NCBI GenBank assembly: GCA_038133505.1
Contig: JAYPTI010000135.1
Coordinates: 1 to 8,703, forward strand
Source: JAYQUR01 sp038133505
Lineage (GTDB): Bacteria > Pseudomonadota > Alphaproteobacteria > MPNO01 > UBA830
DNA length: 8,703 nt
Reading direction: 5' to 3'
Below, piece by piece: positions 1 to 5,824 of the stretch. Positions within the stretch are counted from its first letter, which is position 1, and each line of letters begins with the position of its first letter. The notes below the pieces were generated by a model, which made no database searches, was not told where the DNA came from, and saw nothing but the letters and a program-made list of their open reading frames with translations. A program made the translations under genes and the position numbers.

Positions 1-5
1 GTTGA

Positions 6-1196
6 TCAGAGCGTGTCGCGAATGCGCGTCAGCGCCTCGCGCGTGGTTTCGAGATCGTGCACGAGCGCGAGGCGGATATAGCCCGCGCCCGGGTTGTAGC
101 CGTCGACGTTGCGCGCGAGATAGGCGCCCGGAATCACGCGGATGCCGGCCTCCGCCCACAGCGTGCGCGCCGCCTTCTCGCCGTCGCCGACGTCGAGCCA
201 GAGATAGAAGCCGCCCTGCGGCGAGTAGTAGCCGAAGCGTCCGCCGAGCACGTCTTCCGCGATCTCGTACTTCGCGGCGTAGATCGCGCGGTTCGCGACC
301 ACGTGCTCCTCGTCGCCCCACAGCGCCGTCGCGGCGGCGAGCAGCGGCAGCGGCGGCGGCGCGCCGCCGTAGTCGCGCAGTCGGGCGAACCGGCGGATGA
401 GCTCCGGGTCGCCGGCGGCGAAGCCCGCCCGCAGGCCGGGCGCGCTCGAGCGCTTCGACAGCGAATACATGATGCAGACGTTCGTCAGGCTGCCGCCGAG
501 CGCGGCGCAGGCTTCCGCCGCGCCGGCCGGCGGCGCATCGTAGTAAAGCTCGCTGTAGCACTCGTCGCTCAGCAGCAGGAAATCGTGGGCGCGGGCGAGC
601 TCGACGAGGGTCTTCATCGTCTCCAGCGAGGCGATGCGGCCCTGCGGGTTCGCCGGCGAGCAGTAATAGGCGAGCGCCGTGCGCGCCAGCGTCTCTTCGG
701 GCACTGACGTAAAGTCGGGCAGGAATCCGTGCTCCTTGCCGGCCGGTACGAGGACCGGCTCGGCGCCGGCCATGACGGCGGCTCCCAGATAGACCTGGTA
801 GAACGGGTTGGGCATCAGGACGACCGGCTTCCTGCCGTTCTTCTCTTCGGGCACGGCGGCGAGCGCGATCATGAACAGCGCTTCGCGGGTGCCGGAAACC
901 GGCACCACCATGGTTTCGGGATCGACCATCGCGTCCGGCAGACCGTAGCGGCGCGTCAGCCAGGCCGCGATCGCGGCGCGGGCGGTCTCGGTGCCGCGCA
1001 TCGGCGGGTATTTGGACCAGCCCGCCGCTTCGCGCGCGACGGTCTCCGCGAGGAAGTCCGGCGGCGCGTGCTGCGGCTCGCCGAGGGACAGCGGGATCGG
1101 CATCATGCCGGCCGGCGGCTCCAGCCCGCCGAGGAGGGCGCGCAGCCGGTCGAACGGATAGTCGCCGACCGCGTCGAGGCGCGCATTTAGCGGCAT
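6..1196 (-). CDS. dapC: Class I PLP-dependent aminotransferase, probable N-succinyldiaminopimelate aminotransferase (DapC)
   Basis: This cytoplasmic enzyme probably transfers the amino group from glutamate to N-succinyl-2-amino-6-ketopimelate in the succinylase branch of diaminopimelate/lysine synthesis. The 396-aa protein has the fold type I landmarks in order: SPANPQG near residue 180 (N183), DECYSELY at 211-218 (D211 to the PLP ring nitrogen, Y214), the PLP lysine K248 in SLSKRSSAPGLRAGF, and R375 in YIRLAL for the substrate carboxylate. The N-terminus (MPLNARLDAVGDYPFDRLRAL) matches the usual DapC opening, so I start at the ATG at 1196. An in-frame ATG at 1283 would add 29 residues of non-family sequence. 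The gene is complete and ends 5 nt from the window edge, so a downstream partner such as dapD or dapE cannot be seen. A weak -10-like TAGAAT lies at 1338..1343, with no convincing -35. The family also includes other aspartate-type aminotransferases, so substrate identity is inferred. Confidence 0.85.
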   Translation of the reverse strand: MPLNARLDAVGDYPFDRLRALLGGLEPPAGMMPIPLSLGEPQHAPPDFLAETVAREAAGWSKYPPMRGTETARAAIAAWLTRRYGLPDAMVDPETMVVPVSGTREALFMIALAAVPEEKNGRKPVVLMPNPFYQVYLGAAVMAGAEPVLVPAGKEHGFLPDFTSVPEETLARTALAYYCSPANPQGRIASLETMKTLVELARAHDFLLLSDECYSELYYDAPPAGAAEACAALGGSLTNVCIMYSLSKRSSAPGLRAGFAAGDPELIRRFARLRDYGGAPPPLPLLAAATALWGDEEHVVANRAIYAAKYEIAEDVLGGRFGYYSPQGGFYLWLDVGDGEKAARTLWAEAGIRVIPGAYLARNVDGYNPGAGYIRLALVHDLETTREALTRIRDTL

Positions 1197-1490
1197 GCGG
1201 CCCCCTGCGGAGCGCGTGCGCTGCTGAATCTGAGTGCCGGCATGATCCCCGAAATGCCCCGATTTGACCCCGAAAGAGAACAAAGCAGAAAAACTACCGG
1301 CCCGCCAGGCGCCGGACGTTTCCCTGCCATCGCTTAGATTCTACATGATCTTGAGGAGCTAAACCACTGGTCTACAAGGGGGAGCGTGATTCGGTTGGTT
1401 CCGGGGCCGGAACGAACATTCGAGGAACAAATTCGCTGCCGGGTGAGGCCGTGCGGCCATGTCCGGGGCGGCGGCCTATCAGGCTGCCGC
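1197..1490. other. Intergenic region without a recognisable gene
   Basis: This stretch separates the dapC start from the amtB terminator. I see no RNA gene and no supported coding frame. It holds a near-perfect palindrome at 1394..1417 (core arms GTTCCGG and CCGGAAC), a small GGCCG/CGGCC inverted repeat at 1449..1460 and a 9-bp hairpin at 1468..1490 containing one G-T pair. The dapC promoter must lie here or overlap it. The only candidate I see is TAGAAT at 1338..1343 on the minus strand, and it lacks a good -35 partner. Confidence 0.5.
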
Positions 1491-1527
1491 AAAAAATAAC
1501 GCCGCCCCGGGGGCTCCGGGGCGGCGT
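1491..1527 (-). terminator. Rho-independent terminator of the glnK-amtB operon
   Basis: A perfect 12-bp GC-rich stem is formed by ACGCCGCCCCGG (1499..1510) and CCGGGGCGGCGT (1516..1527) around a 5-nt loop. Read on the minus strand, the stem is followed at once by TATTTTTT (1498..1491), the U-tract of an intrinsic terminator. On the plus strand no T-run follows, so it works leftward only. It lies about 160 nt after the amtB stop and is the natural end of the nitrogen operon, shielding dapC from readthrough. Confidence 0.88.
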
Positions 1528-1639
1528 CTCTCCCTTGGACGGATGGAGGGAGCGGCAGCGCCTGTCGGCAGTATCAGCGCCGCCTTTGAGCGCCGGAGAC
1601 CGAGCGGATGGCAGTACGTCCGATCCCCGGCTGCGCACC

Positions 1640-1662
1640 CTCCCGGCGTGGCGCGCCGGGAG
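1640..1662 (-). other. Stem-loop just downstream of amtB
   Basis: A perfect 9-bp inverted repeat, CTCCCGGCG (1640..1648) and CGCCGGGAG (1654..1662), surrounds a 5-nt loop, beginning 25 nt after the amtB stop codon. No U-tract follows on either strand. It is better read as a 3'-end-stabilising or pausing hairpin in the amtB message than as a full terminator. The true intrinsic terminator lies further on, at 1491..1527. Confidence 0.5.
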
Positions 1663-1686
1663 AGCGATGCGCCCGATCGAGCGCGG

Positions 1687-3051
1687 TCAGCCGATCTGCG
1701 AACCGCGTCCAAACTCGGGGTAGGCCTCGAGGCCAAGCTCGGCCTGGTCGAGACCGGTGAGCTCTTCCTCTTCGTCGACCCGGATGCCGACCGTGACCTT
1801 GAGGATCAGCCAGATAACCAGGCTGCTCACGAACACGAAGGCGCCGATGGCGACGATGCCGATGAACTGGGTGACGATCGACCCGCTGCCGAAGATGCCG
1901 ACGGCGAGCGTGCCCCAGATACCGCACACGAGGTGGGCCGAGATGGCGCCGACGACGTCGTCGATCTTCATCTTGTCGACCAGCGGGACCGCGAAGACGA
2001 CCAGCGCGCCGCCGATACCGCCGACGACGATCGCCCAGAAGTGCTGCTGCAGGTCGGGGCCGGCGGTGATGGCCACCAGGCCGCCGATCGCACCGTTGAG
2101 CACCATGGTGAGGTCGATCTTCTTGTACAGCAGCTGGGTGAGGATCATCGCGACCACGACGCCCGCGGCTGCGGCGAGGTTCGTGTTCACGTACACGATC
2201 GACATGGCAGCAACGTCGAGGGCCGAGCCGAGAGCCAGCTGCGAGCCGCCGTTGAAGCCGAACCAGCCGAACCACAGGACGAACGTGCCCAGAGTGGCGA
2301 GCGGCAGGTTGGCGCCCGGCATCGGTTTGACCCGGCCGTCGGGACCGAACTTGCCTTTACGCGCACCCAGGACGATGGCGCCCGCAAGGGCCGCCCAGCC
2401 GCCGGTCGAGTGAACCAGCGTCGAGCCCGCGAAGTCGGAGAAGCCCATCTCGCTGAGCCAGCCGGCGCCCCAGACCCAGGAGCCCTGGATCGGGTAGATG
2501 ATCGCCGTCAGAACGACGACGAAGATCATGAACGGCCAGGTCTTGATGCGCTCGGCCAGCGTGCCGGAGACGATGGACGCCGCCGTCGCCACGAACACCA
2601 TCTGGAAGAACCAGTCGGACATCGAGGCGTAAGTGGAGTCCTTGAGAACCGCCGCGGCCGCCGCGGCTGCGCCGCCTTTGTCCGCATTGATGAGCGCGAG
2701 CTCGGCCGGTGCCGGGTTGTACAGGAAGCTGAACGAGCCGATCCAGCCGGCGTTCACATCCGTGTACATCAGCGAGTAGCCGATGATGTAGTACATCAGG
2801 CCTGCGATCGAGTAGAGCGCGATGTTCTTGAGGCAGATCGTCGCCGTGTTCTTGGCGCGGACGAGGCCCGATTCGAGCATCGCGAAGCCCGCCGCCATGA
2901 ACATCACGAGAAAGCCGTGAACGAGGAACGAGAACGAGTTGAAAACGAATACCGTCTCTGCGTCGACGGCCGCGGCGGCATCGCCGGTCGCGTAGACGCC
3001 CATCGCCGCGAGTGCGACGGCGACAACGCTGAATTTTAGAAACTTCTTCAT
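1687..3051 (-). CDS. amtB: Ammonium transporter AmtB (Amt/MEP/Rh family)
   Basis: This inner-membrane channel takes up ammonium when nitrogen is scarce. The 454-aa protein begins with a cleavable signal peptide (MKKFLKFSVVAVALAAMGVYA, cut near residue 28), as in other AmtB proteins, followed by about 11 membrane segments. Visible hallmarks are the family signature DFAGSTLVHSTGGWAAL at 206-222, with the conserved Asp206 and first pore His214, and the second pore His373 in SAHLVCGIWG. Also present are a periplasmic-gate Phe in DWFFQMVF near 149, a WVWGAGW segment at 192-198 and WFGWFGFNGGS at 260-270. The cytoplasmic tail (EEEELTGLDQAELGLEAY, 427-444) is the part that contacts GlnK in this family. 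I start at the ATG at 3051, which has AGGAG (3059..3063) 7 nt upstream and opens the signal peptide; the longer reading frame from 3183 would run into glnK. It lies 28 nt after glnK in one operon. No defect is visible. Confidence 0.97.
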   Translation of the reverse strand: MKKFLKFSVVAVALAAMGVYATGDAAAAVDAETVFVFNSFSFLVHGFLVMFMAAGFAMLESGLVRAKNTATICLKNIALYSIAGLMYYIIGYSLMYTDVNAGWIGSFSFLYNPAPAELALINADKGGAAAAAAAVLKDSTYASMSDWFFQMVFVATAASIVSGTLAERIKTWPFMIFVVVLTAIIYPIQGSWVWGAGWLSEMGFSDFAGSTLVHSTGGWAALAGAIVLGARKGKFGPDGRVKPMPGANLPLATLGTFVLWFGWFGFNGGSQLALGSALDVAAMSIVYVNTNLAAAAGVVVAMILTQLLYKKIDLTMVLNGAIGGLVAITAGPDLQQHFWAIVVGGIGGALVVFAVPLVDKMKIDDVVGAISAHLVCGIWGTLAVGIFGSGSIVTQFIGIVAIGAFVFVSSLVIWLILKVTVGIRVDEEEELTGLDQAELGLEAYPEFGRGSQIG

Positions 3052-3079
3052 GGTGTTGCTCCTGTTGCTCCCCTGTGTC

Positions 3080-3418
3080 CTAAAGCGCTTCGTCGCCGGA
3101 CTCGCCGGTGCGGATGCGCACCGCGTCGTCCAGCGGCTGGACGAAAATCTTGCCGTCACCGATCTTGCCGGTGTTCGCCGCACGCTGGATGGCCTCGACT
3201 ACCTTCTCGGCGGACGAGTCATCGACGGCGATTTCGATCTTCACCTTGGGAAGGAACGAGATCGTGTATTCCGCGCCGCGATAGACCTCGGCGTGACCCT
3301 TTTGCCGTCCGAAGCCTTTGACTTCGGTGACGGTCATCCCTTCGACGCCGACTTCCGTGAGCGCTTCGCGCACTTCGTCGAGCTTGAACGGCTTTACGAT
3401 TGCCGTAATCAGTTTCAT
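3080..3418 (-). CDS. glnK: Nitrogen regulatory protein P-II (GlnK)
   Basis: This small trimeric cytoplasmic signal protein senses 2-oxoglutarate, ATP/ADP and, through uridylylation by GlnD, glutamine. In its unmodified form it docks on AmtB and blocks ammonium flow. The 112-aa length is exactly that of the family. The T-loop (about 37-55, GFGRQKGHAEVYRGAEY) carries the uridylylation site Tyr51. The B-loop TGKIGDGKIFV (83-93) provides nucleotide-contacting residues, and the N-terminal MKLITAIVKPFKLDEVREAL is the standard PII opening. AAAGG lies 8 nt before the ATG (3427..3431). The position directly before amtB is why I call it GlnK and not GlnB. It follows the outer-membrane protein gene after 85 nt that contain a strong hairpin but no visible sigma-54 promoter, so it probably depends on the promoter at 4328..4343. 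Confidence 0.97.
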   Translation of the reverse strand: MKLITAIVKPFKLDEVREALTEVGVEGMTVTEVKGFGRQKGHAEVYRGAEYTISFLPKVKIEIAVDDSSAEKVVEAIQRAANTGKIGDGKIFVQPLDDAVRIRTGESGDEAL

Positions 3419-3453
3419 GCCGGATACCTTTCTTTCTGTTTAGGAAATTCTGG

Positions 3454-3495
3454 GGCAGGGCGGCGGGGGACTTCCTGTTCCGCCGCCGCCTTGCC
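3454..3495 (-). other. Long intercistronic hairpin between the TIGR02001 gene and glnK
   Basis: GGCAGGGCGGCGG (3454..3466) pairs with CCGCCGCCTTGCC (3483..3495) over 13 positions. The only imperfection is a G-T pair, which becomes A-C on the minus-strand RNA. The loop is 16 nt. No U-run follows on the minus strand, so it should not stop transcription fully. It may tune the relative amounts of the upstream gene and glnK-amtB by pausing, processing or protecting mRNA ends. Confidence 0.5.
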
Positions 3496-3503
3496 GTAAT
3501 GCA

Positions 3504-4265
3504 TCAGAACGAGCGCGAGATGCTGAACAGCACCATGCCGCAGGCGTCGGAGCATTCGCTCGAGTTGAGATCGGTGTCCGAGTACGTAACGTTGAGATCG
3601 AACCCGGCAACGTTGACCGTGCCGCCGACCGACCAGTCGACGTAGTCAGGCTGACCGAACGCCGAGTTCGTCGCGATGTACTGCTTGGCGACGTGCGCCG
3701 ACAGCGTCAGGTACTTGCCGACCGGCGCTTCGAGCGCGAGCTTGGGATAGTAGGCGTTCCCGCTCTTGCCGAAGTAGTCGGGCGAGTAGTTGATGCTCGC
3801 CGTCGCGGCCACGACCCCGAAATCGTAGGAGAGCGAAACCGCGCCTTCCACGAAGTCGTAGTTGAGGTTGCTGTCGGCGCCCGGGTAGGCGTAGTAGATG
3901 AGACCGACGTCCCAGCCGATATCGCCCATGGAGCCGCTCAAACCGGCGTAAATGTCGGTTTCGATCGTGGCGCCGTCGACGCCGCTCGCTTCGTTGAAGT
4001 CGACGTTCGAACCCCATACGCCAAGGTAGAGGCTCGGGCCGCCGTCGCTGAGGGGCATTGACCAGTCGATGCCGCCCTGGATTGCCGGAGCGTCGTCGGT
4101 TTGAGAGATGCCCCGGAAATAGTATTACGAGACGAGTGCGACGTTCGCCGAGAATTCGCCCGGGATCGCCTTTTGATCAATGAGCGGTTCCGCCGCTTGC
4201 GGTGCCGACCATGTAATCATCGCCGCAGCCATGCCGACCGCGGCAGTCTTTAACGCCTTGTACAT
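3504..4265 (-). pseudogene. TIGR02001-type outer-membrane protein gene, interrupted by an in-frame TAA
   Basis: The frame from the ATG at 4265 encodes 253 codons of a protein resembling the TIGR02001 family, putative outer-membrane beta-barrels of unknown role. It has GGAGG (4273..4277) 7 nt upstream and a signal peptide, MYKALKTAAVGMAAAM..., cut near PQAA|EP (residue 25). It reads SANVALVS up to codon 46, then TAA at 4125..4127, then continues in the same frame with YYFRGISQTDDAPAIQGG and the rest of the barrel (YLGVWGSNVDF, alternating strands, terminal ...LFSISRSF ending in Phe as outer-membrane proteins do). The only damage is one codon; GAA to TAA would be the smallest change. Restart at the ATG at 4058 would give 184 aa without signal peptide, so it should not reach the outer membrane. 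Recent inactivation, a sequence error or readthrough are all possible. It is the first gene of the glnK-amtB operon. Confidence 0.82.
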
Positions 4266-4327
4266 TCAATAGCCTCCAGAATGTGCCGTTTGAAGATCTG
4301 CCATCAATCTGCCACCACACGACTTAC

Positions 4328-4343
4328 TGCAATACGCGTGCCA
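4328..4343 (-). promoter_or_regulatory. Sigma-54 (RpoN) promoter of the TIGR02001-glnK-amtB operon
   Basis: On the minus strand the 16 bases read TGGCACGCGTATTGCA, a full match to the sigma-54 consensus TGGCACG-N4-TTGCA, with GG at -25/-24 (4342, 4341) and GC at -13/-12 (4330, 4329). The expected transcript start is near 4317, giving a leader of about 52 nt to the ATG at 4265. Sigma-54 promoters need an AAA+ activator bound upstream. Before glnK-amtB that activator is usually NtrC, which fits the two NtrC-like sites at 4410..4468. Confidence 0.88.
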
Positions 4344-4409
4344 CACGCTGCGGTGCACAGACGAGACCTTATAACCAATTGTTTTTAAATAAGAAAATCA
4401 CTTTTGTGC

Positions 4410-4426
4410 TGCACAAGCTTGCGGCA
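4410..4426. promoter_or_regulatory. Probable NtrC-binding site, promoter-proximal
   Basis: The 17-mer TGCACAAGCTTGCGGCA keeps the outer TGC-N11-GCA frame of the NtrC consensus TGCACY-N5-GGTGCA, matching 9 of its 12 defined positions. Its centre lies about 101 bp upstream of the predicted sigma-54 start, a usual enhancer distance. An AT-rich stretch (about 4370..4404) between it and the promoter could ease DNA looping. The call rests on sequence similarity and position only. Confidence 0.6.
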
Positions 4427-4451
4427 GCGTGCCCGGTACAGGGCAGCGAAA

Positions 4452-4468
4452 TGCACAACGAACAGGCA
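4452..4468. promoter_or_regulatory. Probable NtrC-binding site, promoter-distal
   Basis: The 17-mer TGCACAACGAACAGGCA repeats the proximal site in the same orientation (TGCACAA, six variable bases, GGCA), exactly 42 bp away, four helical turns. Its right half is a poorer match to the NtrC consensus, so it may be a weaker, cooperative site. Its centre is about 143 bp from the predicted transcript start. It is about 100 bp from the divergent hydroxylase gene's start, so a bound activator could also affect that promoter. Confidence 0.5.
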
Positions 4469-4511
4469 AATTTCAAATTATGATTATTTTTTGAGTGCGA
4501 TTTGACCGTTC

Positions 4512-4528
4512 CGGGACAGTTTGTCCCG
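4512..4528. promoter_or_regulatory. Perfect inverted repeat upstream of the UbiH-type gene
   Basis: CGGGACAGTTTGTCCCG has perfect 7-bp arms around GTT and lies 41 bp before the ATG at 4570. It could be an operator for a dimeric regulator or a leader hairpin. A further GGACA at 4535..4539 can pair alternatively with TGTCC at 4522..4526. No known regulator is recognised. A -10-like TATGAT stands at 4479..4484 on the plus strand without a clear -35. Confidence 0.35.
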
Positions 4529-4569
4529 CCGTCTGGACAGCGCCGGTCGTCGACGTCATTTTCGCTTCG

Positions 4570-5781
4570 ATGGAAAAACGACTCGCAGATGTGGCGATCG
4601 TCGGGGGCGGCATGGCCGGTTTGTGCCTCGCCGCCGGGCTCGCGCGCGCCGGCGTCGAGGTCGCGCTCGTCGAACGGGCGCGGCTCGCGGACCTCGCGAC
4701 CGATGCATTCGACGGCCGGGGATCCGCGATCTCGGCCGGGTCCAAGCGCATCCTCGACGGGCTCGGCTTGTGGTCGGACCTTGACGCCGAGGCGGAGCCG
4801 ATCCGCGAGATCCGGGTCGCCGACGGCGCATCGCCGCTGTACCTCCATTACGACCATGCCGATCTCGACGAAGGTTATCTCGGCTGGATCATCGAGAACG
4901 CAGTCATGCGTCGTGCGTTCGCGCGGGCCGTTGCCGGGTCGGGCGCGACGGTGATCGACGGCACGAGCGTGACCGATGCCGCGTTCGACGGCGATGCGGC
5001 GCGCCTTGCCCTCGACAACGGCGAGACGCTCTCTGCGTCGCTCGTCGTCGCCGCCGACGGACGCGAGTCGCCGCTCCGGGACATGGCCGGTATTGCAGCC
5101 GTGCGCTGGCGCTATCCGCAGGACGGTATCGTCTGCTCGGTGACGCACGAACTGCCTCACAGGGGCATCGCCCACGAACATTTCCTGCCGGCGGGCCCGT
5201 TCGCCATCCTGCCGATGACCGGCAACCGGTCGTCGATCGTCTGGACGGAAAGATCCGATCTCGCGCCCGCGATGATGGCGCTCGACGATGCGGCCTTCGC
5301 GGCGGAGCTGCGCCGGAGGTTCGGCGATTTCCTGGGAGACGTCGTGCCGGGTCCCCGGCGCTGGCGGTATCCGCTCTCGGTTGTTCACGCGCGCGGGTAC
5401 GTCGCACCACGGCTGGCGCTGGCGGGCGATGCGGCCCATGCGATCCATCCGATCGCGGGACAGGGCTTCAATATCGGCCTCAGGGACGTGGCCGCGCTGT
5501 CCGAAATCGCCGTCGATACGCTGCGGCTCGGTCTCGACCCGGGCGCGCCGGATCCGCTTCGGCGTTACGAGCGCTGGCGGCGGCCCGACAACATGCTGAT
5601 GCTCGCCGTGACGGATTCGCTGAACCGGCTGTTCTCGAACGACATCGCGCCGGTGCGCCATGCGCGCGATCTCGGCCTCGCGGCAGTCGATCGCGCCGGA
5701 CCTTTGAAGAAGTTCTTCATGCGCCAGGCAATGGGCCTGACCGGCCGGCTGCCCCGGCTCGCCCGAGGCGAGCCGCTATAG
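4570..5781 (+). CDS. UbiH/UbiF/VisC/COQ6-family FAD-dependent ubiquinone-biosynthesis hydroxylase
   Basis: This flavoprotein probably hydroxylates the aromatic ring of a ubiquinone precursor using O2, NAD(P)H and FAD, at the inner face of the cytoplasmic membrane. The 403-aa protein has the three FAD-monooxygenase motifs in order: GGGMAG (12-17) in the N-terminal Rossmann fold ending at E35, the DG motif AADGRESPLR (161-170), and the GD motif AGDAAH (285-290). The GD motif runs into HPIAGQGFNIGLRD (293-306), the UbiH/COQ6 family signature. I start at the ATG at 4570 because the FAD-binding strand begins a few residues later; the longer frame from 4495 adds unrelated sequence. The Shine-Dalgarno sequence is poor. 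It is transcribed away from the nitrogen operon and converges on the DUF971 gene. Alphaproteobacteria often use broad-specificity members such as UbiL, so which ring carbon is attacked cannot be told from sequence, and I give no gene symbol. Confidence 0.9.
   Translation: MEKRLADVAIVGGGMAGLCLAAGLARAGVEVALVERARLADLATDAFDGRGSAISAGSKRILDGLGLWSDLDAEAEPIREIRVADGASPLYLHYDHADLDEGYLGWIIENAVMRRAFARAVAGSGATVIDGTSVTDAAFDGDAARLALDNGETLSASLVVAADGRESPLRDMAGIAAVRWRYPQDGIVCSVTHELPHRGIAHEHFLPAGPFAILPMTGNRSSIVWTERSDLAPAMMALDDAAFAAELRRRFGDFLGDVVPGPRRWRYPLSVVHARGYVAPRLALAGDAAHAIHPIAGQGFNIGLRDVAALSEIAVDTLRLGLDPGAPDPLRRYERWRRPDNMLMLAVTDSLNRLFSNDIAPVRHARDLGLAAVDRAGPLKKFFMRQAMGLTGRLPRLARGEPL
5755..5775 (+). other. 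Stem-loop overlapping the end of the hydroxylase gene
   Basis: CGGCTCGCC (5755..5763) and GGCGAGCCG (5767..5775) form a perfect 9-bp stem with a 3-nt loop, covering the last codons before the TAG at 5779..5781. No T-run follows on either strand, so it is not a textbook terminator. It is the only strong structure near the 43-bp convergent junction at 5782..5824 and may act as a weak or Rho-assisted end. Confidence 0.4.
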
Positions 5782-5824
5782 GGCCGACCCGCTGCGAGCC
5801 TTTCTTGGCGCCGATCGTATGTTT

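Noticed and set aside
1360..1460. A possible tRNA or tmRNA fragment suggested by GGTTCC-like motifs
   Set aside because: No acceptor stem, T-loop GTTCGA motif or cloverleaf could be built; the signal is explained by the palindrome at 1394..1417.
1468..1490. A 9-bp hairpin as a plus-strand terminator
   Set aside because: It is followed by A-rich sequence, not T, on the plus strand, and no plus-strand gene precedes it.
1459..3039. A 526-codon open frame on the plus strand opposite amtB
   Set aside because: It encodes Asp/Arg/Glu/His-rich low-complexity sequence with no domain and lies antisense to a certain amtB. High GC removes stops from the opposite strand.
3504..4058. Treating the frame from the ATG at 4058 as a complete 184-aa gene
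   Set aside because: The upstream 69 codons in the same frame supply the signal peptide and the first family block, with a proper GGAGG site. The shorter frame is the remainder of an interrupted gene.
4430..4445. TGCCC-N6-GGGCA as a third NtrC site
   Set aside because: The spacing is TGC-N10-GCA, one base short of the NtrC frame, and it lies off the 42-bp register of the two repeated 17-mers.
4369..5661. A 430-codon minus-strand frame opposite the UbiH-type gene
   Set aside because: It is antisense to a gene with all FAD-monooxygenase motifs, has biased Arg/Gly-rich composition, and its start would overlap the nitrogen control region.
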